Of a stretch of DNA of 64,000 bases, positions 1-8,958 are shown in pieces; position 1 is the stretch's first letter, and every line of letters begins with the position of its first letter. Position numbers and translations under genes: made by a program. The notes beneath the pieces are model-generated. The model saw nothing but the letters and a program-made list of their open reading frames with translations. It ran no database searches and was not told where the DNA came from. The stretch spans positions 3,782,001 through 3,846,000 of the forward strand of contig NZ_CP136708.1 of NCBI RefSeq assembly GCF_032925565.1. The letters are read 5' to 3'. The stretch is from Alteromonas sp. CI.11.F.A3 (GTDB lineage Bacteria > Pseudomonadota > Gammaproteobacteria > Enterobacterales > Alteromonadaceae).

Positions 1-384
1 GGTGATGGCTTTGAGATTCATGACCCACTGATGTTGATCACTCTTTATATCCTACTTTGGTTGTTTTCTGTTTCAATTGGCTTGGTGTTTGGTATTGCGC
101 TAGCTTTTGTTCCTGAAGTAGACAAAATTAAGTCAATGCTTACACGTCCCTTGATGTTTATCTCGTGTGTATTTTTCAGCCTCCAAGATATGCCTGAATA
201 TCTCTGGCCATATTTCACTTGGAATCCTCTTGTGCATTTTAATGAGCTTGCCCGATATGCTTGTTTTGAGTCTTACGGACATAAAGGGGTATCTTTTAGC
301 TTCGTGGTTGAAATCACCATTGTATTTTTATTCTTAAGCCTTTCTCTTTATCACATTACGTGGAAAAAGGTGCTGTCACGATGA
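1..384 (+). CDS. kpsM: Capsular polysaccharide ABC exporter permease, KpsM/Wzm type (5' end cut off)
   Basis: The reading frame is open from base 1, so only the C-terminal part is present; the first ATG at 31 is internal to the frame. The visible protein is strongly hydrophobic, with membrane helices near the start and at the end and a short Pro/Trp-rich re-entrant-like stretch between them, as in ABC-2 permeases of polysaccharide export. The frame ends in an ATGA overlap with the ATPase gene, which supports the pairing. The known role of the family is to form the inner-membrane channel that exports capsule polymer with KpsT. Assignment rests on context plus hydropathy; the substrate cannot be told. 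Confidence 0.8.
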   Translation, partial: GDGFEIHDPLMLITLYILLWLFSVSIGLVFGIALAFVPEVDKIKSMLTRPLMFISCVFFSLQDMPEYLWPYFTWNPLVHFNELARYACFESYGHKGVSFSFVVEITIVFLFLSLSLYHITWKKVLSR

Positions 385-1055
385 TCAAACTAGAAAACGT
401 GACAAAAAGCTACCCAAGCAAAATGGGGCCCCAATATATTTTTAAGAATCTCAACTTTGATTTCCCGACTGAAAATAATGTGGCCATCTTGGGTAAAAAC
501 GGTGCGGGTAAATCAACCTTGTTTCGTATGTTAGCGAAAAGCGAATACCCAGATAAAGGGCGCGTGCTTACTAATAAAGCGATGTCATGGCCGGTAGCGC
601 TTCAAACTGGCGTGCATCCACAAATGACAGGACGTGAAAATACGCGCTTCATCGGACGAATAAATAATGTGAAGTCGTTGCCTGAATACGAAGAAAAAGT
701 TCAAGCATTTGCTGAGTTAGATAAGCGCTTTGACTTACCCGTGCGCACTTACTCTTCAGGCATGCGGGCTAAGTTTGTGTTTGCTTGTTGTATGAATATT
801 GATTTCGACATCTATCTTATCGATGAAGCCACATCTGTAGGCGACCCATTGTTTAGAAAAAAAGCCAGAGCGTCACTTAAAGAAAAAAGTGAAACGGCGG
901 GGGTTATCATGGTAAGTCATGAACTGGATCAAATTCGAGAGTTCTGTACATCCGCCGTCATTATAGATGACGGCAAATTATCTTATTACGCTGATCTCGA
1001 AGAAGGCATTGACGTGTATACGCAAGATGCAGCCAATAAAAAATCGTTAAAATAG
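381..1055 (+). CDS. kpsT: Capsular polysaccharide ABC exporter ATPase, KpsT type
   Basis: ATPase of the capsule exporter, 224 residues. The start at 381 overlaps the permease stop (ATGA) and gives the natural N-terminus MIKLENVTKSYP; a longer in-frame start at 360 lies inside kpsM and is less likely. Walker A GKNGAGKST is at about residues 38-46, the signature YSSGMRAK at 124-131, Walker B YLIDEA at about 145-150 and the switch histidine in MVSHE at 180. The small size, with no extra C-terminal domain, is typical of KpsT/CtrD/BexA rather than the O-antigen Wzt proteins that recognise the polymer end. It is in an operon with kpsM and kpsE. Confidence 0.93.
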   Translation: MIKLENVTKSYPSKMGPQYIFKNLNFDFPTENNVAILGKNGAGKSTLFRMLAKSEYPDKGRVLTNKAMSWPVALQTGVHPQMTGRENTRFIGRINNVKSLPEYEEKVQAFAELDKRFDLPVRTYSSGMRAKFVFACCMNIDFDIYLIDEATSVGDPLFRKKARASLKEKSETAGVIMVSHELDQIREFCTSAVIIDDGKLSYYADLEEGIDVYTQDAANKKSLK

Positions 1056-1066
1056 GTTTATCAAAC

Positions 1067-2191
1067 GTGGAAAAAATGCTTACAAAACTGAATGACCTGA
1101 TGAAACAGCATAAAACACTTTTTCTTGTGCTGCCTTGGTTTTTATATGCCTTCTATCTCATTATATGGGCAGCCCCTCAATATGAGAGTCAAAGTCAGTT
1201 AATCGTAAAATCTAGTGATGGCGGCAGCAGCTTCGACCCTTCTTCATTACTTATGTCGGCAGGCATGGGTTCCAGTGGATTTAGCAACGAAAGTCAATTA
1301 GTAGAAGCTTATATCAAATCTGCAGACATGATTAAGTATTTGGATGAGACCATTAGCTTAAGAGAACATTATATGTCTGATGAGGCCGACTTTTTTAGCG
1401 GCTTATCAAGTTCTCATAAGCAAGAAAGCTTTTATCAGTTTTACTTAGATCACGTTGAAGTGAGTGTAGATTCGTCGTCGTCCGTTATTTCACTTCGTAC
1501 CCGCGCATTCACCCCCGAATTCGCCCAAGTTATAAACCAAGCAATTGTGGTAAAAGCGGAAGAATTTATAAACAATATCAACAACAATCTGGCCAAATCA
1601 AAGTTGACGTTTGCGAAAGGCGAGCACGAAATTGTCGAGCAGAAACTTCAGCTAGCTAAAACCGAAATCCTAGGCTTTCAGTCTAAATACAATGTACTCG
1701 ACCCTACCGCAGAAGGCGCGGCTTTTCAGCAAATTGCTTTTTCATTAGAAGCCACCTTGGCACAAAAGAAAGCAGAGCTGAGTACCATTTCAACCATGAT
1801 GTCTGATGCAGCGCCAGAGGTGATTAATATCAAGCGAGAAATCGGTGCGTTGCAACGTGAAATTAATAAGCGTAAAGAACAGATTAGTACCTCTGATCCC
1901 GACAACTCTGATTCAGATATTTCTGTTGGTGAACTCATGGCGCAATACAGTAACCTACAGGTTCAGTTGCAATTAGCCATACAAGCATTTTCTTCTTCTC
2001 TTATTACCCTTGAAAATGCTCGTGTAGAAACTTATCAAAAGTTACAACACTTGGTGACCATTGAATCGCCTACCCTACCTGATGACAATAAGTACCCTAC
2101 GGTTGTTTACAACCTAGTCTTATTTGGCGTAATACTTTTATTGCTTTATGGCATCGTTCGAATTGTACTAGCCACGATTAGAGAGCTGTAA
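1067..2191 (+). CDS. kpsE: Capsule export inner-membrane periplasmic-adaptor protein, KpsE/CtrB/BexC type
   Basis: A 374-residue polysaccharide co-polymerase/export family protein. One membrane helix lies at about residues 17-35, then a large periplasmic region with a long helical, Gln/Glu/Lys-rich coiled-coil section (about 180-290), and a second helix at about 347-368 near the C-terminus. The motif APQYESQSQLIVKSS just after the first helix is typical of the Wzz-like domain. In known systems KpsE links the KpsMT transporter to the outer-membrane channel KpsD. It begins 11 bp after kpsT, so the three genes are one operon. No KpsD is seen here; it may lie upstream of the window. Confidence 0.88.
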   Translation: MEKMLTKLNDLMKQHKTLFLVLPWFLYAFYLIIWAAPQYESQSQLIVKSSDGGSSFDPSSLLMSAGMGSSGFSNESQLVEAYIKSADMIKYLDETISLREHYMSDEADFFSGLSSSHKQESFYQFYLDHVEVSVDSSSSVISLRTRAFTPEFAQVINQAIVVKAEEFINNINNNLAKSKLTFAKGEHEIVEQKLQLAKTEILGFQSKYNVLDPTAEGAAFQQIAFSLEATLAQKKAELSTISTMMSDAAPEVINIKREIGALQREINKRKEQISTSDPDNSDSDISVGELMAQYSNLQVQLQLAIQAFSSSLITLENARVETYQKLQHLVTIESPTLPDDNKYPTVVYNLVLFGVILLLLYGIVRIVLATIREL

Positions 2192-2211
2192 GGGTCAATA
2201 TCAAGAAACCT

Positions 2212-2270
2212 ATTTGTATCGCACTTAGTACTGTTCATAGTAAGATTAGTAACATAAGTGCGATACAAAT
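2212..2270. repeat. Perfect 16-bp inverted repeat downstream of kpsE
   Basis: ATTTGTATCGCACTTA at 2212-2227 is repeated exactly in inverted orientation at 2255-2270, with a 27-nt loop. It lies 20 bp after the kpsE stop and is followed on the plus strand by only a short T run (2269-2273 region), so it may act as a weak terminator or an mRNA 3' stabiliser. Confidence 0.7.
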
Positions 2271-2539
2271 TTTCAAGTAGAAAATGGAAAGTACACTATT
2301 TGCTCTTTCATTATTTGAACTGCCTCTCTACAAAATTCCTAAAGTACAACCTAAGCGACAACGCTCAAATTTCAAACAAAACTTGCTTTTGACAGTCTTA
2401 AAAGTGGAGTTTAACGTCCAAATCTTGTGTCTTCACTCGAGCTTTAGTATAACGGCTTATCCTATATTGGACCTATATCAAAAGAGCGTGTGCATTAAGC
2501 GCTCTATTATAACAACCATAATTAATATGGAATGATAAC
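2271..2539. other. Intergenic region before the peptide transporter
   Basis: About 270 bases without a convincing gene. An open frame at 2284-2535 has a composition unlike its neighbours and no ribosome site. A small inverted pair AGAGCG/CGCTCT lies about 30-60 bp before the transporter start and could be an operator, but I cannot tie it to a regulator. Confidence 0.4.
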
Positions 2540-4066
2540 GTGACTATAAAAAAATCTAACGACACCAGCTTTTTCGGCCATCCAGGGGGCCTTCGAACGC
2601 TGTTTTTCACAGAAATGTGGGAGCGCATGAGTTATTACGGTATGCGTGCCCTTCTTGTTTTATTTATGACAGCCAGCCTACAAACACAAGGGCTTGGTTT
2701 TACGGTAGCAACCGCTGGGGCAATCTATGGCCTTTATACCGGTGCAGTTTACTTTTTAGGTTTACCTGGTGGTTGGTTATCTGACCGCCTCATTGGTGGC
2801 AAAAAGGCCGTGTGGTACGGCGGTATTATTATCTTCTTGGGGCATGTAGTACTTGCTATCGACCTACAGAACTTATTTTTTGTAGGTTTAATTCTTGTAG
2901 CAACCGGTACTGGTCTGTTAAAACCCAATATTTCAGCCATGGTTGGACAACAATATGGCGATGAAGATGCTCGAAGAGACAGTGGTTATGCCCTTTATTA
3001 TATGGGTATTAACATTGGTTCTCTTATTGCTTATTTAGTAACAGGTTACCTACAAGAAAACTGGGGCTGGGACTACGCCTTTGGTGCTGCCGCTATTGGT
3101 ATGGCTATCGGTCTTATTCAATACTACTTTACCAACTCGTCGCTATCTTCAGATTCAACTGCTCCAACTAATCCTTACACCGGCAGTGCCAAGAAAAACG
3201 CGTGGACAGCCGTTATTGCTACCGTAGCTTTGGCTGTCGTAGTTATTGTTCTTGCCCACATGGGAACAATTGTTATTGACCCTCTGTTACTTGCTCAGCA
3301 AGTAGCTGTATTTTTCACCGCGGTATTTTTCTTATACTTTGGCTTTATCTACTTTAAAGGTGCGCTTAGTGATAATGAAAAAAGACGTATGTGGGCATTA
3401 TTTTTAGTCTGTATTGCCTCTGCGTGTTTTTGGTCAGGCTTTGAGCAAGCTGGCTCTTCATTGAACTTATTTGCTCAGAACTATACTGATAGAGCTTTGT
3501 CCGCTGGTTCAATCTTCACATCATGGTTTGGACTTTCCACTATCCCAACCGTATGGTTCCAGCTTTCAAATTCCTTATTTATTATTATTCTTTCGCCTTT
3601 CTTTGCCGCCCTTTGGATTAATCTTGCCAAGCGCATGATTGACCCTTCGTATACGCTAAAATGTGCGATTGGCCTTGTGATCATGGCGACAGGCTTCTTG
3701 GTGATGTTTATGGCCTCTCAGTACGCTGCACAAGGTTTAAAAGTAGCCCCCATGTGGTTGGTCACTACCTACTTTTTACATACAGTTGGTGAACTATGTT
3801 TGAGCCCGGTTGCGTTAAGTGCGGTAAGTAAATTGTCACCCAAACGTTTTGCAGGTCAAATGATGGGGGTTTTCGTTTTAACCTACTCTATCGGTAACAT
3901 CATTGCCGGATTATTGTCAGGTAATTTTGACCCTGAAAATGTATCTGAAATGCCTAATCTTTACCTACAAATCGCGTTGTTTAGTATTGCTATCGGTATT
4001 GTGATTGCTTTACTCAGCCTAAAATCGCGTTTTTGGGAAAAAGCAGGCGTTGAACCGCAAGCATAG
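2540..4066 (+). CDS. Proton-dependent oligopeptide (POT/PTR2) family transporter
   Basis: A 508-residue multi-spanning inner-membrane protein of the POT family, which imports di- and tripeptides with protons. The diagnostic motif EMWERMSYYGMRALL is near residues 25-39, matching the ExxER...YYG proton-coupling motif of helix 1, and the PTR2-type helix 5 stretch with GTGLLKPNISAMVG follows at about residues 120-135. Length fits the bacterial 14-helix members (DtpA/DtpT group). The start is GTG. It is monocistronic: a terminator hairpin follows about 100 bp after the stop. The peptide selectivity cannot be read from sequence. Confidence 0.93.
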   Translation: MTIKKSNDTSFFGHPGGLRTLFFTEMWERMSYYGMRALLVLFMTASLQTQGLGFTVATAGAIYGLYTGAVYFLGLPGGWLSDRLIGGKKAVWYGGIIIFLGHVVLAIDLQNLFFVGLILVATGTGLLKPNISAMVGQQYGDEDARRDSGYALYYMGINIGSLIAYLVTGYLQENWGWDYAFGAAAIGMAIGLIQYYFTNSSLSSDSTAPTNPYTGSAKKNAWTAVIATVALAVVVIVLAHMGTIVIDPLLLAQQVAVFFTAVFFLYFGFIYFKGALSDNEKRRMWALFLVCIASACFWSGFEQAGSSLNLFAQNYTDRALSAGSIFTSWFGLSTIPTVWFQLSNSLFIIILSPFFAALWINLAKRMIDPSYTLKCAIGLVIMATGFLVMFMASQYAAQGLKVAPMWLVTTYFLHTVGELCLSPVALSAVSKLSPKRFAGQMMGVFVLTYSIGNIIAGLLSGNFDPENVSEMPNLYLQIALFSIAIGIVIALLSLKSRFWEKAGVEPQA

Positions 4067-4162
4067 TTTGTTTAGTGAGAATCGAAACAGGTGAACAAAT
4101 TTTGCTGAAAGGGACTCATTAGAGCAATTTCGGTTTTAACCTTTCTTGCAATCACCTACAAT

Positions 4163-4200
4163 AACCGCCGGTACACAATATGTGTCGGCGGTTTTTATTT
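4163..4200 (+). terminator. Rho-independent terminator after the POT transporter
   Basis: A stem AACCGCCG...CGGCGGTT, with extra ACAC/GTGT pairing inside, is followed directly by TTTATTT. It ends only about 10 bp before the next start codon (4210). An apparent start at 4180 lies inside this hairpin and is therefore rejected. Confidence 0.8.
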
Positions 4201-4209
4201 GAGTACGCT

Positions 4210-4512
4210 ATGAAATTTTATTTTTCCACCCGAAATATTCCTCAACTGAAAGGTCTCCCTCTTACCGAACGCGTTAAGCGTTTAGACAGAGCAGCATCAC
4301 GGATGACCGTTCCAGAAAAAACACTCATGAACGTGCTCAAGCTACTGGTTTTCATACCCGCTTTTGTGCTTATATTACAAACCGCATCGAACTGGACATC
4401 ACTGTTGTGGGCGGGACTTGTATTTCTTCTTTACCCGCTATTAGTTAAACCGATACAACATTCTATATGTGCTAAATATTTGGCACCTAATTCAGACAAG
4501 GAGCATGCATGA
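4210..4512 (+). CDS. Small DUF6170-like membrane protein
   Basis: About 100 residues from the ATG at 4210 ([13 protein letters not shown]). The basic, helical N-terminal half (residues 1-45) is followed by two hydrophobic helices at about 43-62 and 65-83. I associate the N-terminal signature ([16 protein letters not shown]) with DUF6170 of Alteromonadales; function is unknown. It overlaps galE by 4 bp (ATGA), so the two are probably co-translated. Because the POT terminator lies directly upstream, transcription must start within or just before that hairpin or read through it. Confidence 0.7.
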   Translation: MKFYFSTRNIPQLKGLPLTERVKRLDRAASRMTVPEKTLMNVLKLLVFIPAFVLILQTASNWTSLLWAGLVFLLYPLLVKPIQHSICAKYLAPNSDKEHA

Positions 4513-5531
4513 AAACCATCTTGGTTACCGGTGGCGCAGGATACATTGGAAGTCATACTGTACTTCAACTACTCGAACAGGATTACAGCGTTGTTGTCCT
4601 CGACAACTTGGCGAATTCAAGTGCAGAGTCACTGAGACGTGTTGAGGCTATCTCGGGAAAATCGGTCACTTTCGTTCAAGGTGATATTCGAGACACTGCC
4701 GTGCTTGATGGTATTTTCAGTGAGCACAGTATTTACGCCGTAATCCACTTCGCGGGCCTAAAAGCCGTAGGAGAATCGGTTCAGCAGCCCCTGTCTTACT
4801 ACGAAAATAACGTTTATGGCACGCTTACCCTGTGTAAATCGATGCAAAAGCACAACGTTAAGAACATCGTGTTTAGCTCTTCTGCCACAGTGTATGGCGA
4901 CCCGGCAGCCCTTCCTTTACGGGAAGATATGGCGACTGGACACCCAACTAACCCTTACGGTATGTCTAAATTAATGGTAGAGCATGTGTTGGCTGATTTG
5001 TTTGTGTCAGACAGCGAATGGAACATTGTGCTACTTCGTTATTTTAACCCAGTAGGCGCCCACGCATCTGGCAGCATTGGTGAAGATCCTAACGGTATTC
5101 CAAACAATCTCATGCCATATATTTCACAAGTCGCTACTGGGAAATTAGCAAAGCTGAGTGTATTTGGTGACGATTACGACACCCATGATGGCACAGGCGT
5201 ACGTGATTACATTCACGTAGAAGACTTGGCTAATGGACACTTAAAAGCGATTGATAGAATTGCTTTAAATATGGGTCTTGATAAATACAACTTGGGAACC
5301 GGCCAGGGTTACTCAGTGCTAGATATGATTAAAGCATTTGAAAAGGCATCGGGTAAAACGATTCCTTATGCTATCGCACCGCGCCGTGGTGGCGATGTAG
5401 CTGCATGTTATGCAGACCCAACTAAAGCAGCTACCGAATTGAATTGGCATGCTGAGAAAGGTTTAGAAGCTATGTGTGCGGATACATGGAACTGGCAATC
5501 ACAAAATCCTCAGGGTTACCCCAAAGGTTAG
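4509..5531 (+). CDS. galE: UDP-glucose 4-epimerase
   Basis: A 340-residue short-chain dehydrogenase/reductase-type sugar epimerase, interconverting UDP-glucose and UDP-galactose with bound NAD+ in the cytoplasm. The Rossmann motif GGAGYIGSH is at about residues 7-15, the catalytic Ser-Ser-x-Thr in FSSSATVYG and the YGMSK (YxxxK) motif follow, and the RYFNPVGAH stretch is typical of GalE. Full length for the family. It likely supplies precursor sugars for surface polysaccharide, fitting the capsule genes nearby. It overlaps the DUF6170 gene and ends at a bidirectional terminator. Confidence 0.97.
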   Translation: MKTILVTGGAGYIGSHTVLQLLEQDYSVVVLDNLANSSAESLRRVEAISGKSVTFVQGDIRDTAVLDGIFSEHSIYAVIHFAGLKAVGESVQQPLSYYENNVYGTLTLCKSMQKHNVKNIVFSSSATVYGDPAALPLREDMATGHPTNPYGMSKLMVEHVLADLFVSDSEWNIVLLRYFNPVGAHASGSIGEDPNGIPNNLMPYISQVATGKLAKLSVFGDDYDTHDGTGVRDYIHVEDLANGHLKAIDRIALNMGLDKYNLGTGQGYSVLDMIKAFEKASGKTIPYAIAPRRGGDVAACYADPTKAATELNWHAEKGLEAMCADTWNWQSQNPQGYPKG

Positions 5532-5586
5532 TTAGCCAGTAGTGTATGTAGTGAGGCAACTTGCAACGATACGCTAAGCAGAATCT

Positions 5587-5629
5587 AAAAAGCCCCTCAA
5601 CGAATTACCGTTGAGGGGCTTTTGTTTTT
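5587..5629. terminator. Bidirectional terminator between galE and mlaA
   Basis: The stem AGCCCCTCAACG/CGTTGAGGGGCT has a 6-nt loop, flanked by AAAA on the left and TTTTGTTTTT on the right, so it can stop transcripts from both convergent genes. A second, weaker hairpin made of TTAGCT/AGCTAA-like words lies at 5647-5675. Confidence 0.9.
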
Positions 5630-5712
5630 AGCTTCTTAGGTGTTTAGCTTAGTTAGCTGCAAGCTAGAGCTAAGCGCTAAATAGCTAAGAGTTAATGACC
5701 TTGAGGGGCGTC

Positions 5713-6570
5713 TTATTCAGGGCCGTCCTCTTCAGGGCCATCTGTTGAAGAGTCATCTTCAACATCCATTTCTTCATACTCAAGCATAGCTTCGAACTCG
5801 GCGAAGTCATCTAACTGTTCTTCTTCTATCGCCTTATCACCACTTTTACCGTCTGTAACTTTAAACGCAAGGTTTTCGAAATAAGCATTTTTTACAAATG
5901 CATAATCATCTACCGACTGCTCCAGCTGTTGCTCTTGGTCAATCAGTGAGGCACGCCCCTCTAATAAGGACACTAAATACCGTGCAATAGCAAACTGCCC
6001 ATCAATAATCGCCATTGGGTATACCATTCCGTCTACAACGTTACCGGAAAAGCTTCGAGGATCATTTGGACCAAGTGCAGGTAACATTAAGAATGGTCCC
6101 GTTCCTACGCCCCATTTACCCATGGTTTCGCCAAATTCTTCTTCTTTTTTGGTTATACCTATATGGTTAGCAACATCAATAGTGCCGAATAGTCCCACGG
6201 TCGAATTAAGCACAAAGCGGGCTAGGCTATCCATACCGTCGTCCACTTTGCCTTGAAACATATTGTTCATAAAGTTTGCAGGCTCTTGCAGGTTTTCAGC
6301 AGCGTTGAACAGGCCAACACGTGCAAAATGAGGCATAACCGTGACATAACCTACCGTGATCGGGCGCAGTATGTACGCGTCTAACACTTCCCAGTTGAAG
6401 TCCCACATTACGCGGTTTACTGGCTCTAGGGGATCCCTTGGGTCGCCCGCATCTTGTACTTGGTTATTATTCTGATCAACTTGTTGAGAAGCTTGCTGAG
6501 TTGCACACCCGCCTAGCAAACTCGCTAACACAAGCGCAGTTACCGAGCCCCACTTTGAAAATTTAATCAC
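5713..6570 (-). CDS. mlaA: Outer-membrane lipid asymmetry lipoprotein MlaA (VacJ)
   Basis: A 285-residue lipoprotein with lipobox LLGGC (Cys22). The family motif DPLEPVNRVMWDFN follows at about residues 45-60 and the conserved LPALGPNDPRSFSG stretch lies in the middle. MlaA sits in the outer membrane and passes mislocalised phospholipid from the outer leaflet to the periplasmic MlaC/Mla pathway. The tail (last ~45 residues) is very acidic. It is the last gene of the ccm operon, overlapping ccmI by 4 bp; the same neighbourhood is known from Vibrio. No mlaBCDEF genes are in this window. Confidence 0.95.
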   Translation of the reverse strand: MIKFSKWGSVTALVLASLLGGCATQQASQQVDQNNNQVQDAGDPRDPLEPVNRVMWDFNWEVLDAYILRPITVGYVTVMPHFARVGLFNAAENLQEPANFMNNMFQGKVDDGMDSLARFVLNSTVGLFGTIDVANHIGITKKEEEFGETMGKWGVGTGPFLMLPALGPNDPRSFSGNVVDGMVYPMAIIDGQFAIARYLVSLLEGRASLIDQEQQLEQSVDDYAFVKNAYFENLAFKVTDGKSGDKAIEEEQLDDFAEFEAMLEYEEMDVEDDSSTDGPEEDGPE

Positions 6571-7883
6571 AACAATTCCTTCTCTATCGTTACGTTGATA
6601 TCTTTCATATTTTGAGGTGCCACCTCGATAACCTGACTACCTTCCCACTCACCGGGTGATACGGACACATCACCATCGGCAGATACACGCGCAGTAAGCG
6701 TAACTTTGCTCAATGAGTCTAACGTGTATTGTGGCATCATTGCATTATCCGTATTTAGTGCAATAGTGATAGGAAAATCTTGTAACGGGATCTTAACCAC
6801 GGCTGCCGGCATTCTGTTTTCTGAGTTCGCGTCTTGCGCAAATACGATAAGAAAGCCGGATTGAGGTAAGGCTGAACGGGCTTGGTCCGATACATCTACG
6901 GTTATATTAAAACCTGTTTTCGCACTAGCGGCGTTATTAGGGGCACTCTCAGGAGCTTTCACAGAGCTTTGCTCTTCAGACAAATCATTAATAGAGCTGC
7001 TATCTTGCACAACTACTTGGCCTTCTAATGCTTGCAGCTCTTGCTCACGCATGGCTAGTCTCTGACCAATATCGTTGCCTGCGGGCAATTTATCTTTTAC
7101 TTGCCCATAATAACGGGTTAGGTTTTCTAAATCGCCTAACTGCGCAGATACCACTGCCATCATTAGCGCCAAATTGTCATTTTCCGGTGTATTCTGTAAT
7201 AACCTTGATAGCACACCTTGTGCGCGATTGAGGTTATTCACATCCCCTGTGGTCATCAAGGCTTGCGCTAACGTAATTTGGTGGGAAGTATTCCCAGGCT
7301 TTAACGCAACCGCTTTATCTATCGCTTCGATTGCTTGCACTTCTTGACCTAGGCTTAACATAAGCCGGCCCAAATACAACCAGCCAGTATCATCTTCAGG
7401 CGCTTCTCGTAGCCGCTGGCGAATAGCCAATGCCAAGTTAGCTACATCTTCAGGCCCTAAATCACTTCCATTGCCACTGGCTAATTTTGCGCTTAATTCC
7501 GGTAACGCCACAATAGCGTCAGATGCACGCTGTACTTGGCTAAATTGATTTACCGAAGCGTATACCACCACACCGGCAACGACGGCGATTAGACCACCAA
7601 CAACTAAAGGCATACCTGCTGAGCCAGTGCGCGTGGACTCAAAACTACTTTCATCAACCAGCGCGACTTTTAATTCATCTACCGCCACACGCATATCGTG
7701 CTCGGTGATTAAGCCTTCTTTCACTTCTCTTTTAAGCTCTTGCAGTCGCTGCTTTACAATTTGCGTGTTGCTTAAACTATCAGCTTTAGCGTGATTTTTT
7801 CTACGAAGCCAGGGGAATCCCAATAGCATGAGTACTAAGGTAATTAACCCTGAAACAACAATATAAAACTCGGTCCAACTCAT
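6567..7883 (-). CDS. ccmI: Cytochrome c maturation protein CcmI (CycH)
   Basis: A 438-residue protein: an N-terminal membrane helix (about 5-24), a cytoplasmic basic loop, a second helix (about 93-112), then a periplasmic TPR region (about 150-270) and a beta-rich C-terminal domain. CcmI captures apocytochrome c and hands it to the CcmFH heme lyase. The TPR signature (GWLYLGRLMLSLGQ, KPGNTSHQITLAQALM) is clear. The fused length corresponds to the long gammaproteobacterial form. It overlaps ccmH and mlaA by 4 bp each. Confidence 0.93.
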   Translation of the reverse strand: MSWTEFYIVVSGLITLVLMLLGFPWLRRKNHAKADSLSNTQIVKQRLQELKREVKEGLITEHDMRVAVDELKVALVDESSFESTRTGSAGMPLVVGGLIAVVAGVVVYASVNQFSQVQRASDAIVALPELSAKLASGNGSDLGPEDVANLALAIRQRLREAPEDDTGWLYLGRLMLSLGQEVQAIEAIDKAVALKPGNTSHQITLAQALMTTGDVNNLNRAQGVLSRLLQNTPENDNLALMMAVVSAQLGDLENLTRYYGQVKDKLPAGNDIGQRLAMREQELQALEGQVVVQDSSSINDLSEEQSSVKAPESAPNNAASAKTGFNITVDVSDQARSALPQSGFLIVFAQDANSENRMPAAVVKIPLQDFPITIALNTDNAMMPQYTLDSLSKVTLTARVSADGDVSVSPGEWEGSQVIEVAPQNMKDINVTIEKELL

Positions 7884-8323
7884 TCTTTTTCCTGCTCAAG
7901 CAATGCATCTGCCTTAGCCAGTTTGGCTTTGATATCCTGCGGCGCTGCTGAAGATTTCCGACGCACTACAAATAAAAGTGCGAAAATCACAAACAATACA
8001 GGTGCAGCCCATAACCACATAGTGGCAATCGTTACCGGTGGCTGGTAGTGCACAAAGTCGCCGTAACGGGCTTTCATGAAATCAATGACTTCAGCCTCTG
8101 ACTTACCTTCTTTTAATAATGCGTAAACCTTACGGCGCATATCGTGGGCAATCATGGCGTCGCTGTCGGCAATGTTCTGATTCTGGCACATAGGGCAGCG
8201 TAATTCGGCGGTTAAACTTAAAAATTGAGCACGTTGCGCGGGCGTATCAAAAGCAAAATTATCTTCAGCGCTAAAAACCGAAAAAGTGATAAATAGGGTC
8301 AACAGGACGATTAAACGCTTCAT
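7880..8323 (-). CDS. ccmH: Cytochrome c maturation thiol oxidoreductase CcmH
   Basis: A 147-residue periplasmic membrane-anchored protein with a cleavable-looking signal at 1-19, the redox motif LRCPMCQNQNIADSDA (Cys43, Cys46) and a C-terminal membrane helix at about 100-120. CcmH keeps apocytochrome cysteines reduced for heme attachment and works with CcmF, CcmG and CcmI. This is the short single-domain form; the TPR part is the separate ccmI gene. It overlaps both neighbours by 4 bp. Confidence 0.96.
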   Translation of the reverse strand: MKRLIVLLTLFITFSVFSAEDNFAFDTPAQRAQFLSLTAELRCPMCQNQNIADSDAMIAHDMRRKVYALLKEGKSEAEVIDFMKARYGDFVHYQPPVTIATMWLWAAPVLFVIFALLFVVRRKSSAAPQDIKAKLAKADALLEQEKE

Positions 8324-8958
8324 TCTCCTGCTCTCCCTGTATCTTTAATATCAGTATCAATATCAGTTCCAGTTTCACCGTTCGCCTCAGCCACTAACTG
8401 CTGATAAAGCGGGCCCACTTTGTTTTGCCAAACACGCTCATTAATGTCACCAATATGATGCATGCGAATAACACCGTTGGCATCAAGTACGAAGTGCTCT
8501 GGGGCACCGGTAACTCCTAAATCTAAAGACGTATCGCGATATACATCAAAAATATTGAATGCATAAGGATTTCCGTAACGCCTTAGCATAATGGTCACTT
8601 CTTGCTGCACCCGAGTGAGCGTTTTTGTACCGAAGTCAGGGTCAAGATCTTGATCAAAATATAAGCCCACAAACTTCACACCTAGCTCATCTTTAAGCTG
8701 GGTTAAATACGGCATTTCAACGGCGCAGGTTACACACCATACCCCCCATACATTCACAATCGTTACCTCACCTTTCAGTGAATCTGGTGTATAGGTTGTA
8801 TCTGGCTGCATTAAATCGGGTAAAGCAAATTCGGGCAGGGGTTTACCTTTTACCTGTGAATCGAGCTCTCGTGGGTCTGAAAACAATCCTTGGAAAAGAA
8901 AAATCACCAGCATCGAGAACAGAACCAATGGAATGACAACTAAAGGTGCCTTTTTCAT
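8320..8958 (-). CDS. ccmG: Cytochrome c biogenesis thiol-disulfide oxidoreductase CcmG/DsbE
   Basis: A 212-residue thioredoxin-fold protein anchored by an N-terminal helix (about 5-25). The active site WCVTC (Cys75, Cys78) follows the typical VNVWGVW lead-in, and the GAPEHFVLD loop carrying the cis-proline equivalent is present further on. It delivers electrons from DsbD to CcmH/apocytochrome in the periplasm. The C-terminal extension rich in Asp/Thr beyond residue 190 is unusual but short. It overlaps ccmF and ccmH by 4 bp. Confidence 0.96.
   Translation of the reverse strand: MKKAPLVVIPLVLFSMLVIFLFQGLFSDPRELDSQVKGKPLPEFALPDLMQPDTTYTPDSLKGEVTIVNVWGVWCVTCAVEMPYLTQLKDELGVKFVGLYFDQDLDPDFGTKTLTRVQQEVTIMLRRYGNPYAFNIFDVYRDTSLDLGVTGAPEHFVLDANGVIRMHHIGDINERVWQNKVGPLYQQLVAEANGETGTDIDTDIKDTGRAGE

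Noticed and set aside
2284..2535. 83-codon open frame before the POT transporter
   Set aside because: No ribosome site, odd composition and no family resemblance; lies in an AT-rich intergenic region.
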